Shown: positions 1 to 5,446, counted from the first letter of the stretch. The stretch: DNA of 9,315 nucleotides from Neisseriaceae bacterium (GCA_030146285.1 JASLBZ010000065.1:1-9315), one strand, 5' to 3'. Translations and numbers: made by a program. Notes: generated by a model not told the origin, from the letters alone.

Positions 1-866
1 GTGTGGGTGAGCGTACTCGTGAAGGTAATGACTTCTATCACGAGATGAAAGACTCAAACGTACTAGACAAAGTAGCAATGGTATACGGTCAAATGAACGA
101 ACCTCCTGGTAACCGCTTGCGTGTTGCTTTGACAGGTTTGACCATGGCTGAATTCTTCCGTGACGAAAAAGATGCTAATGGTAAAGGTCGCGACGTATTG
201 TTCTTCGTTGACAATATTTACCGTTACACACTTGCCGGTACTGAAGTATCTGCATTGTTAGGTCGTATGCCTTCTGCGGTAGGTTACCAACCAACATTGG
301 CTGAAGAAATGGGTCGTTTACAGGAGCGTATTACTTCTACGCAAACTGGTTCGATTACATCAATTCAAGCCGTATATGTACCTGCGGATGACTTGACTGA
401 CCCGTCTCCTGCAACAACATTTGCTCACTTGGATGCAACCGTTGTATTGAGTCGTGATATTGCTTCTTTGGGTATTTACCCAGCAGTTGACCCACTTGAT
501 TCTACGTCTCGTCAATTAGATCCTTTGGTTCTAGGTGAAGAGCATTATGCAGTGGCTCGTGGTGTACAAACAACGCTACAAAAATACAAAGAACTTCGTG
601 ATATTATTGCGATTTTGGGTATGGATGAGTTGTCTGATGAAGATAAATTGGTTGTTATGCGTGCGCGTAAAATCCAACGTTTCTTGTCACAACCATTCCA
701 CGTAGCTGAAGTATTTACTGGTTCTCCAGGTAAATACGTTTCATTGCGTGACACCATTGCTGGCTTTAAAGCGATCTTAAGTGGCGAATACGATCACCTA
801 CCAGAACAAGCGTTCTACATGGTTGGTGGTATCGAAGAAGCTGTTGAGAAAGCTAAAACCTTATAA
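1..866 (+). CDS. atpD: F1Fo ATP synthase subunit beta, 3' part (5' end outside window)
   Basis: This is the catalytic beta subunit of F1 ATP synthase, which makes ATP from ADP and phosphate at the cytoplasmic face of the membrane. Reading from base 3, the visible protein begins inside the nucleotide-binding domain at VGERTREG. That stretch carries the catalytic Glu (codon 9-11) equivalent to E. coli beta Glu181, and a second conserved Glu follows in NDFYHEM. Walker B is LFFVDN, with its Asp at 210-212. Next come YRYTLAGTEVSALLGRMPS, the YVPADDLTDPSPATTF block and, in the C-terminal helical domain, DELSDED (624-644), the acidic loop that contacts gamma. The P-loop and the N-terminal barrel lie upstream of the window, so the GTG at base 3 is an internal Val codon. 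About 287 residues are visible, matching the last 60 percent of the family. The stop codon overlaps the Shine-Dalgarno sequence of atpC, as expected in an atp operon. The identification is essentially certain. Confidence 0.98.
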   Translation, partial: VGERTREGNDFYHEMKDSNVLDKVAMVYGQMNEPPGNRLRVALTGLTMAEFFRDEKDANGKGRDVLFFVDNIYRYTLAGTEVSALLGRMPSAVGYQPTLAEEMGRLQERITSTQTGSITSIQAVYVPADDLTDPSPATTFAHLDATVVLSRDIASLGIYPAVDPLDSTSRQLDPLVLGEEHYAVARGVQTTLQKYKELRDIIAILGMDELSDEDKLVVMRARKIQRFLSQPFHVAEVFTGSPGKYVSLRDTIAGFKAILSGEYDHLPEQAFYMVGGIEEAVEKAKTL

Positions 867-872
867 AGGAGG
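867..872 (+). promoter_or_regulatory. Strong ribosome binding site of atpC
   Basis: AGGAGG lies five bases before the ATG at 878 and directly after the atpD stop codon. It is the best Shine-Dalgarno match in the window and fixes the atpC start at 878 rather than at the in-frame ATG at 887. High translation of atpC coupled to atpD is a reasonable inference. Confidence 0.85.
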
Positions 873-877
873 CACGC

Positions 878-1300
878 ATGAGTACCATGCAAGTTGAAGT
901 GGTTAGTAATGAACAAAGCATCTATTCTGGTGAAGCAACATTCGTTGTTGTTCCCACTGAAACAGGTGAATTGGGCATTTATCCACAACATACGCCGATT
1001 ATGAGTAAGGTTCGTCCTGGTGTATTGCGTATGCAAGTACCTGGTCAAGCAGAAGAAGTAATGGTTGCCATTTCAGGTGGTCTTTTAGAAGTACAACCTG
1101 AAAAGCTAACACTTTTGGCTGATGTCGCTGTTCGCAGTGAAGAATTAGACGAAAAGCGTGCTGGCCAAGCATTAGAAGAAGCAAAAGAAAAATTGAAAAA
1201 TTCGACCGATGCTTCATCAACTGCAGCTGCCCAAGCTGCTTTGGCTGCGGCCATTGCAGAGTTAAAAGCTTTGGATTATATCCGGACGCATCGCCAATAA
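878..1300 (+). CDS. atpC: F1Fo ATP synthase subunit epsilon
   Basis: Epsilon belongs to the central stalk of F1, where it couples rotation to catalysis and its C-terminal helices can inhibit ATP hydrolysis. The 140-residue length is typical of the family. The N-terminal beta-sandwich (about residues 1-85) contains the hallmark GELGIYPQHTP (30-40) and the segment ending ISGGLLEV. The C-terminal part (about 87-140) is a charged helix (EELDEKRAGQALEEAKEKL), a short Ser/Thr-containing turn, and an alanine-rich second helix. The gene follows atpD with 11 bases between stop and start, and a strong terminator lies 17 bases downstream, so it is the last gene of the atp operon. Nothing is unusual in the protein. 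Confidence 0.97.
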   Translation: MSTMQVEVVSNEQSIYSGEATFVVVPTETGELGIYPQHTPIMSKVRPGVLRMQVPGQAEEVMVAISGGLLEVQPEKLTLLADVAVRSEELDEKRAGQALEEAKEKLKNSTDASSTAAAQAALAAAIAELKALDYIRTHRQ

Positions 1301-1317
1301 TAATGGCTAGATGTACA

Positions 1318-1352
1318 AAAAGCCGCTCATCCTATGTGAATGAGCGGCTTTT
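1318..1352 (+). terminator. Rho-independent terminator of the atp operon
   Basis: A 13-bp perfect stem (1318-1330 paired with 1340-1352) with GC-rich core GCCGCTCAT and a 9-base loop ends in TTTTCTT. The A-run on the left arm would also give a U-run on the opposite strand. It sits 17 bases after the atpC stop and separates the atp operon from the antiporter gene. Confidence 0.9.
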
Positions 1353-1357
1353 CTTAT

Positions 1358-1420
1358 GGGTCTTTATAAAACCCACTGTGAAATATTTTAAAAATAACCT
1401 GGTCTTCATAGGTGTTATTT
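1358..1420. promoter_or_regulatory. Antiporter upstream region with two dyad symmetries
   Basis: The 89-bp gap between the atp terminator and the antiporter start holds two inverted repeats. The first is GGGTCTTTATAAAACCC (1358-1374), a near-palindrome with one mismatch and a three-base centre. The second is AAATAAC (1392-1398) facing GTTATTT (1414-1420), with partial CCT/AGG pairing inside. No good sigma70 pair is visible; TATTTT at 1384-1389 is a weak -10 candidate. The repeats could be operators or mRNA hairpins. No regulator is encoded nearby, so the function is a guess. Confidence 0.3.
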
Positions 1421-1441
1421 AGAAACTAAAGAGAAATTACA

Positions 1442-2764
1442 ATGAATGCTGTTGTTCTTGCTGTAATTGTTATGCTGGTTTTATCCGTATCCCGTGTTCA
1501 CGTGGTATTAAGCTTGCTGATCGCTGGTATTTTAGGTGGTGTGGTGGGCGGCTTGAGTGTGGTTGAAAGTGTTACCGCATTTCAAGCCGGATTGGCCAAT
1601 GGTGCAGAAATTGCATTGTCTTATGTTTTGCTAGGTGCTTTTGCCGTTGCCATTGCCCATTCTGGTTTGCCGCAAGCATTGGCCAACTGGATTATCAAAA
1701 AAATGCAAGACGCCAAAGAAATGAGCATACAAAGCAAAGTGAAATGGACGTTGTTATTGATGCTTTTGGGCATGAGTGTGATGAGTCAGAATATTGTGCC
1801 AATCCATATTGCTTTTATTCCGTTGATTGTGCCGCCATTGTTATTGGTGTTTAATCGTTTGCGTTTAGACAGACGCGCGATTGCTTGCGTGATTACCTTT
1901 GGTTTGGTTACAACCTATATGTTCTTGCCTTATGGCTTTGGTCATATTTTTATGATTCAAGTATTAAAAGGCAATATTGAAAAATCAGGCTTAAGCATTG
2001 CTGACGCAGACATGATGCGCGCTATGGCCATTCCTGCTTTAGGGATGTTTGTTGGTCTTTTGATTGCCATTTTTGTGACGTATCGCAAACCACGTGATTA
2101 CCAAGACATTGGGACGGGTGGTCCAAGTGAAGACACGCCAGAAGTCTCGCCGATGCGCACTTGTATTTCCATTGGTGCGATTGCCATTGCTTTTGTCACG
2201 CAAATGCAAACAGGTTCTTTGCTTTTGGGTGCAATGGCCGGTTTTATTGTGTTTATGGTCACCGGTGTGGTGCGTTGGAAAGATGCCAATGGTGTGTTTG
2301 ACAATGGTTTGCGCATGATGGCCATGGTGGGCTTTATTATGATTGCAGCGCAAGGTTTTGCGGAAGTGATGAAAGCCACCGATCAAATCAAACCTTTGAT
2401 TGACGCCAGTGCTGAAATGTTTGCAGGCTCAAAAGGTATGGCTGCCATTGCCATGCTACTGGTGGGTTTGCTTGTGACCATGGGTATTGGTAGTTCATTC
2501 TCAACCGTTCCCATTATTGCCGCAATTTATGTACCATTGTGTTTGGCCATGGGCTTTTCGCCTTTGGCAACCATTGCGATTGTCGGTACTGCCGGCGCAT
2601 TAGGCGATGCGGGTTCTCCTGCTTCCGATTCGACTTTGGGACCGACCATGGGCTTGAATGTGGATGGACAGCATGATCACATGCGAGATACTGTTATTCC
2701 GACTTTCTTACATTATAATTTACCACTTTTGGCCTTTGGCTGGATTGCGGCGATGGTGCTCTAA
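1442..2764 (+). CDS. Na+/H+ antiporter family (YuiF/NhaC-like) inner-membrane transporter
   Basis: This is a 440-residue polytopic membrane protein of the Na+/H+ antiporter family related to NhaC (ion transporter superfamily), close to the YuiF-type group. Hydrophobic segments fill almost all of it: about 2-38, 55-75, 102-138, 145-172, 193-214, 240-278, 292-310, 334-386 and 418-440. A hydrophilic loop at about 215-238 probably faces the cytoplasm. The diagnostic block is GTAGALGDAGSPASDSTLGP (382-401), preceded by SSFSTVPIIAAIYVP and followed by QHDHMRDTVIPTFLHYN. The family name implies cation/proton exchange. However, some YuiF-type members have been proposed to carry amino acids such as histidine, so the substrate is open. 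The start at 1442 has only a weak AAAGAG-type ribosome site. slyX begins at the next base after the stop, so the two are cotranscribed. Its position after the atp operon, beyond a terminator, may be chance. Confidence 0.85.
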   Translation: MNAVVLAVIVMLVLSVSRVHVVLSLLIAGILGGVVGGLSVVESVTAFQAGLANGAEIALSYVLLGAFAVAIAHSGLPQALANWIIKKMQDAKEMSIQSKVKWTLLLMLLGMSVMSQNIVPIHIAFIPLIVPPLLLVFNRLRLDRRAIACVITFGLVTTYMFLPYGFGHIFMIQVLKGNIEKSGLSIADADMMRAMAIPALGMFVGLLIAIFVTYRKPRDYQDIGTGGPSEDTPEVSPMRTCISIGAIAIAFVTQMQTGSLLLGAMAGFIVFMVTGVVRWKDANGVFDNGLRMMAMVGFIMIAAQGFAEVMKATDQIKPLIDASAEMFAGSKGMAAIAMLLVGLLVTMGIGSSFSTVPIIAAIYVPLCLAMGFSPLATIAIVGTAGALGDAGSPASDSTLGPTMGLNVDGQHDHMRDTVIPTFLHYNLPLLAFGWIAAMVL

Positions 2765-2986
2765 ATGAATTTGATGACAGAACTTGAAGACCGTATTGTT
2801 GAGCTTGAAATCAAAGCAGCTTTGCAAGATGAATTGCTTGATAGTTTGAATGAAACCGTGGCACGTTTGGTGCGAGAAGGTGAATTACAACAAGCGCAGT
2901 TGCGTGTGTTGTATCAGAAAGTCACCGAAGATAGTGGCAATGATACACCGAATAAACCTGGTGATGAAGTGCCGCCACATTATTGA
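2765..2986 (+). CDS. slyX: SlyX family small coiled-coil protein
   Basis: SlyX is a short conserved protein of unknown molecular function in proteobacteria. The 73-residue product has the family layout. An N-terminal heptad-repeat helix (about residues 4-52, rich in Leu, Glu and Gln) should form a coiled coil, followed by a hydrophilic tail ending in the family's conserved PPHY. The ATG at 2765 directly follows the transporter's TAA with no gap and has only GGTG (2755-2758) as a ribosome site, so translation probably depends on coupling to the upstream gene. The in-frame ATG at 2774 would give MTELEDRIVELE, which fits typical SlyX N-termini better, so the true start may be there. A terminator follows at 3013-3037. 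The link with the transporter is positional only. Confidence 0.88.
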   Translation: MNLMTELEDRIVELEIKAALQDELLDSLNETVARLVREGELQQAQLRVLYQKVTEDSGNDTPNKPGDEVPPHY

Positions 2987-3012
2987 TTTTAATAATAAAA
3001 TTGTTTTAAGGC

Positions 3013-3037
3013 AGCCTATCTGAAAAGATAGGCTTTT
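3013..3037 (+). terminator. Terminator after slyX, with a split DUS-like sequence
   Basis: AGCCTATCT (3013-3021) pairs perfectly with AGATAGGCT (3026-3034) around a GAAA loop, then TTT and C follow. It terminates the antiporter-slyX transcript. The left flank and arm read AGGCAGCCT-ATCT-GAA (3009-3024), that is, the kingDUS dodecamer with four extra bases inside it. Confidence 0.75.
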
Positions 3038-3049
3038 CCAATCATGGTT

Positions 3050-3078
3050 TTGAATGCAAAAAACCTGATTTTTAGTAT
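3050..3078 (+). promoter_or_regulatory. Candidate sigma70 promoter for azlCD
   Basis: TTGAAT (3050-3055) and TAGTAT (3073-3078) are separated by 17 bases, and each matches four of six consensus positions. A transcript would start near 3085 and leave a leader of roughly 35 bases before azlC. A second possible -35, TTGACG at 3086-3091, has only a poor AT-rich -10 that would make the message leaderless. This is prediction by eye only. Confidence 0.35.
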
Positions 3079-3118
3079 GCAGTATTTGACGCAGTAATCA
3101 TCTGAAGAATAAAAATAC

Positions 3119-3808
3119 ATGAGTAATCAAAAAAATTGGTCGGAGGCTTTTTCTTTAAGTTTGCCTGTGGCAATGGGCTACCTTCCGGCAGCCATCGCTT
3201 TTGGCGTCTTAATGAGTGCAGCTGGTTTGCCTGCATGGTGGTCTTTGTTTTTAAGTTTGGTGTTGTATTCTGGATCTGGGCAATATGCCACCATTCCGAT
3301 GCTGGCCAGTGGTGCAGGGGTGTTTGCCATGACATTGAACATTACGGTCATTAATTTACGTCATATTTTCTATGCATTGCCATTAATGGATGCCTTGCCT
3401 AAGGCCAAGCTCAAACGAATGTACTGCTTGTTTGCCTTAACAGATGAGAGTTTCTCGGTTTTAAGTACGCAGCCCACAGCCAAAGCCAAAGCATTGTTTG
3501 CTAAAGTGGTGTTTTTCAATCAGAGCTATTGGATTGTAGGCACAGTTTTAGGCATTTGGGTAGGCAGTGGTTTGAATGAGCTGATTCCCCATTTGGATTT
3601 TGCCCTCACTTGCTTGTTTGTGGTGTTGGCGTATGAGCAGTATTTGGCCAAACGCATTTGGTGGCCGTGTGTTTTGGCCGTGATCGCTTTTCTGTTTGCC
3701 AAATGGGTGAGCACAGATTATGTCTTGTTGTTGTCGGTTGGCTTGTGTGCAGCGGCGCTGATTATCGGCACGTATTTGCCAAGCAAAGGGGATGAACATG
3801 CTCAGTAA
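3119..3808 (+). CDS. azlC: AzlC family branched-chain amino acid exporter, large subunit
   Basis: AzlC/YgaZ/BrnF proteins form the large subunit of a two-component inner-membrane exporter for branched-chain amino acids, powered by the proton gradient. The 229-residue length and hydrophobicity fit the family. Visible family features are LPAAIAFGVLMSAAGL in the first hairpin, SGSGQYATIPMLASGAG (51-67), the conserved INLRHIFYALPL (78-89), and ALTDESFSV (106-114). Hydrophobic segments lie near 16-37, 41-70, 125-148, 160-176, 182-197 and 200-220. The start at 3119 is supported by a weak GAAGAA ribosome site. The last codons overlap azlD, so the two are translated together. The substrate in this organism is inferred from the family; methionine is also exported by some BrnFE-type pairs. 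Confidence 0.93.
   Translation: MSNQKNWSEAFSLSLPVAMGYLPAAIAFGVLMSAAGLPAWWSLFLSLVLYSGSGQYATIPMLASGAGVFAMTLNITVINLRHIFYALPLMDALPKAKLKRMYCLFALTDESFSVLSTQPTAKAKALFAKVVFFNQSYWIVGTVLGIWVGSGLNELIPHLDFALTCLFVVLAYEQYLAKRIWWPCVLAVIAFLFAKWVSTDYVLLLSVGLCAAALIIGTYLPSKGDEHAQ
3785..3791 (+). promoter_or_regulatory. Ribosome binding site that sets the azlD start
   Basis: AAAGGGG inside the 3' end of azlC lies six bases before ATG 3798 and zero bases before ATG 3792. Only the downstream ATG has workable spacing, which shortens AzlD by two residues relative to the longest open frame. Confidence 0.65.
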
Positions 3809-4136
3809 TACAACATTTGTTGTGGCGACCTTGTGTATGGGCTTGGTGACTTTTATCTTGCGAGCGGCGCCGACCATGATTCCAAAATTGTGGTTGCAGT
3901 CGGATTTATTGCGAGCACTAAATAGGGCTTTGCCTTTGTGCGTCATGGTCATTTTGACTTTGGTGGCATTGCCTCTTGATGCCACAGACAATACTCATCT
4001 GCCATTGTTAGCACAGTTGGTGGCTTTGGTTCTGGTCTTATTAAGCTACATTAAATTTCGCAATGTTTTGGTCGCTATGGTGGTTGGTGTGGCGAGTTTG
4101 AATGGATTATTGTGGTTATTGGATGCTTGGCTGTGA
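3798..4136 (+). CDS. azlD: AzlD family branched-chain amino acid exporter, small subunit
   Basis: This is the small membrane partner of AzlC (AzlD/YgaH/BrnE). I chose the ATG at 3798, giving 112 residues, because AAAGGGG at 3785-3791 lies six bases before it. The in-frame ATG at 3792 directly abuts that ribosome site and could not use it. The gene therefore overlaps the end of azlC by 11 bases. The product has about four hydrophobic segments (residues 5-21, 43-59, 66-84 and 87-110) and the family's Arg-containing start of the first loop (FILRAAPTMIP), followed by LNRALPLCVMVILTLVAL, a typical AzlD signature. It converges with the GNAT gene, and a bidirectional terminator separates them. Confidence 0.92.
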   Translation: MLSNTTFVVATLCMGLVTFILRAAPTMIPKLWLQSDLLRALNRALPLCVMVILTLVALPLDATDNTHLPLLAQLVALVLVLLSYIKFRNVLVAMVVGVASLNGLLWLLDAWL

Positions 4137-4140
4137 CGCT

Positions 4141-4152
4141 AGGCAGCAAGAA
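4141..4152 (+). repeat. Degenerate DNA uptake sequence, tandem with an exact copy
   Basis: AGGCAGCAAGAA matches AGGCAGCCTGAA in ten of twelve positions (bases 8 and 9 differ). It begins exactly 20 bases before the exact copy at 4161 and in the same orientation. It may be a decayed DUS; the match is too short to be certain. Confidence 0.4.
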
Positions 4153-4155
4153 TCA

Positions 4156-4187
4156 AAAAGAGGCAGCCTGAAAAGGCTGCCTCTTTT
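4156..4187. terminator. Bidirectional terminator between azlD and the GNAT gene, built on a DUS
   Basis: A perfect 14-bp stem (4156-4169 with 4174-4187) is capped by a GAAA tetraloop. The left side begins AAAAG and the right ends CTTTT, giving U-runs on both strands. It sits between the convergent stops of azlD (4136) and the GNAT gene (4198) and should end both transcripts. The left arm plus loop contains the complete kingDUS. Confidence 0.92.
4161..4172 (+). repeat. DNA uptake sequence, kingDUS dialect (exact)
   Basis: AGGCAGCCTGAA is the exact dodecamer known as the Kingella-type DUS in Neisseriaceae, recognised during natural transformation by the minor pilin ComP. It sits in a terminator, the classic location of neisserial uptake sequences. 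It supports both the family assignment and natural competence of this lineage. Confidence 0.85.
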
Positions 4188-4197
4188 AATATTGTGT

Positions 4198-4656
4198 TTA
4201 TAATGCTTTGGTGAAATGAAACGACTCAATTTGATAGCCATGCTCAAAATACAGTTTGTGCGCCTTGGGGCGAAAAGTACCTGAATCCAAAGCAATGTGT
4301 TCACAGCCATGTTGGCGTGCTAAGGCTTCGCAATGCTTTAAGATGGTGCCGCCATAACCTTGGCTACGCCAATCTTCATTGACCACAATGTCTTCTAAGA
4401 AAAAGACTTTGTATTGGTAAGTATTGTGGTGCATTCGAAACAATGCCAATCCAACTACCTCATCTGTGTGAATATCATCAGTAACGATAATCAAACGGGC
4501 ATGAGAAGCAATGATTTTTTCCATCAGTTGAAAATATTTGGTGAAATCATCGAGTTTTGGTCGCAGTTGTTTGTGAACAAGCCATGCTTTACGCATGAGC
4601 TCTTCGTTTTGTCGTAAGGCTGTGGTATTGTCTATCGCAATATAGTGTAGTTTCAT
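4198..4656 (-). CDS. GNAT family N-acetyltransferase
   Basis: This 152-residue protein has the Gcn5-related acetyltransferase fold, which moves an acetyl group from acetyl-CoA to an amine. Motif A, the CoA pyrophosphate-binding loop, is clear: LEDIVVNEDWRSQGYGGTIL (87-106) with RSQGYG matching (R/Q)xxGx(G/A). Motif B follows with ALDSG (122-126) and AHKLYFEHGYQ (132-142), including the usual Tyr. The N-terminal helices (about 14-50) hold the acceptor site and do not reveal the substrate. The fold resembles diamine/aminoglycoside-type small-molecule GNATs, but I would not name a substrate. A good AGAGGTG ribosome site (complement of 4661-4667) precedes the ATG. It lies 31 bases after cyaY on the same strand with no terminator between, so cotranscription is likely. 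Confidence 0.88.
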   Translation of the reverse strand: MKLHYIAIDNTTALRQNEELMRKAWLVHKQLRPKLDDFTKYFQLMEKIIASHARLIIVTDDIHTDEVVGLALFRMHHNTYQYKVFFLEDIVVNEDWRSQGYGGTILKHCEALARQHGCEHIALDSGTFRPKAHKLYFEHGYQIESFHFTKAL

Positions 4657-4687
4657 GTTTCACCTCTTTTGTTATCATTTTATGACA

Positions 4688-5023
4688 TCAGTTTTCACTT
4701 TGGTAAGCAGGGATGTGCACCTCTTCACCCATTAAGGTACTGATGGCTTGGTTAAGGACATCAAAAAATTCACTTTCATCTCGGGTGGCTAACCATTGGC
4801 CATTTTTTAAAGAGAAGTGGTAGCCACCACTTTTGGCTGCAATCCACATTTCTTGGTTAGGCGTGTGGCGGTTGATAATGATTTGCGAACCATCTGCATC
4901 GGATTCTAGTGTGAGAATATTGCCACTTTTTTGACAGTCAATATCCAAGTCAGTTTCAGATAATACGTCATCAATGTGGTCAAAGATGGCTTCGGATACA
5001 GTTAAAAATTCAGTTTCAGTCAT
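4688..5023 (-). CDS. cyaY: Iron-sulfur cluster assembly protein CyaY (bacterial frataxin)
   Basis: CyaY binds iron and modulates the IscS-IscU machinery for iron-sulfur cluster assembly in the cytoplasm. The 111-residue product aligns by eye along the whole frataxin fold. An acidic first helix (E3, E5, E11, D15, D18, D19, E23, D25, D27, D29) forms the iron-binding ridge. It leads into DIDCQKSGNILTLE, then the core strands IIINRHTPNQEMWIAAKSGGYHF (about 48-70) with the family's conserved Asn-Arg and Gly-Gly-Tyr-His-Phe, then the C-terminal helix FFDVLNQAI. No convincing ribosome site precedes the ATG. The gene is divergent from lptM-lysA, the same neighbourhood as in Neisseria; in E. coli the equivalent neighbour is lptM-dapF. 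Confidence 0.95.
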   Translation of the reverse strand: MTETEFLTVSEAIFDHIDDVLSETDLDIDCQKSGNILTLESDADGSQIIINRHTPNQEMWIAAKSGGYHFSLKNGQWLATRDESEFFDVLNQAISTLMGEEVHIPAYQSEN

Positions 5024-5051
5024 GATATGTACGAGTCTATGTAAATAATTT

Positions 5052-5080
5052 GTTAAAATGTTTTTTGTGCTAATTGTCTT
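5052..5080 (-). promoter_or_regulatory. Candidate sigma70 promoter for cyaY
   Basis: On the minus strand AAGACA (complement of 5075-5080) and TTTAAC (complement of 5052-5057) are 17 bases apart, each matching four of six consensus positions. Transcription would begin near 5045, about 22 bases before the cyaY ATG. It overlaps the candidate lptM promoter on the other strand. Confidence 0.35.
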
Positions 5081-5094
5081 TGTTATGATATAAC
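5065..5094 (+). promoter_or_regulatory. Candidate sigma70 promoter for lptM-lysA
   Basis: TATAAC (5089-5094) matches five of six -10 positions, and TTGTGC (5065-5070) is a weak -35 at 18 bases. TATGAT at 5084-5089 is an alternative -10. The predicted start near 5100 leaves a leader of about 109 bases before the lptM GTG. Confidence 0.4.
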
Positions 5095-5190
5095 AGGTAG
5101 TTTGTTTGTAAGCTACTGCTATCTTGCCATAGCCTTGATAAACATGAAAGTTAATTTCTTGATGTCATCTTTTGCCATAGTGGGCAATTC

Positions 5191-5200
5191 AAAAAAGGAG
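5191..5200 (+). promoter_or_regulatory. Ribosome binding site that selects the lptM GTG start
   Basis: AAAAAAGGAG is well spaced (eight bases) for GTG 5209. The out-of-frame ATG at 5202 is one base from it and opens only a 22-codon frame, so it is not a credible start. Confidence 0.75.
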
Positions 5201-5208
5201 TATGGCTT

Positions 5209-5388
5209 GTGAAGCCGATTTTGTTACCGTTAACGGTGGTTTTATTATTCAGTGCTTGTGGTTTTAAAGGCGAATTGTATTTGCCAAAAGAAAATGATAA
5301 ACAGAAATTTGGTGTCATCCAAACCGGTATTGGCATTAATGATGATGAACAACAAACACCTGAGGTGGTAGCACCAAATTCAAAATAA
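5209..5388 (+). CDS. lptM: LPS translocon maturation chaperone LptM (YifL-type lipoprotein), GTG start
   Basis: This is a 59-residue lipoprotein gene starting with GTG, placed by AAAAAAGGAG at 5191-5200, eight bases upstream. The N-terminus is a lipoprotein signal: Lys2, a hydrophobic run LLPLTVVLLF, then Ser-Ala-Cys with the lipidated Cys17. The family signature follows directly: CGFKGELYLP, equivalent to the CGxxGxLYxP of LptM/YifL. The rest (27-59) is hydrophilic and probably disordered. In E. coli LptM binds the LptD-LptE outer-membrane translocon and helps LptD mature; the same role is inferred here. The -3 residue of the lipobox is Phe, less usual than Leu. The gene lies between cyaY (divergent) and lysA (58 bases before its preferred start), the expected neisserial order. 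It is easily missed because it is short and starts with GTG. Confidence 0.9.
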   Translation: MKPILLPLTVVLLFSACGFKGELYLPKENDKQKFGVIQTGIGINDDEQQTPEVVAPNSK

Positions 5389-5446
5389 TTGACTGATTTA
5401 AATAGATAAAGATAAGCAAATGACGACATTACGTGAAGAAAATAAA

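Noticed and set aside
3..5. GTG at the left edge as a start codon for atpD
   Set aside because: It encodes Val just before GERTREG, an internal position of the beta subunit; the P-loop and N-terminal domain must lie upstream of the window.
2039..2386. 115-codon open frame on the minus strand inside the antiporter gene
   Set aside because: It mirrors a hydrophobic coding region, is rich in His, Thr and Lys without any recognisable pattern, and lies wholly inside a well-supported gene.
3548..3991. 147-codon minus-strand open frame across azlC-azlD
   Set aside because: It is antisense to two confident membrane-protein genes and shows no family motif or ribosome site.
5151..5429. 92-codon minus-strand open frame opposite lptM
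   Set aside because: The plus strand has a better candidate with ribosome site, lipobox and family signature; the minus frame shows no recognisable domain.
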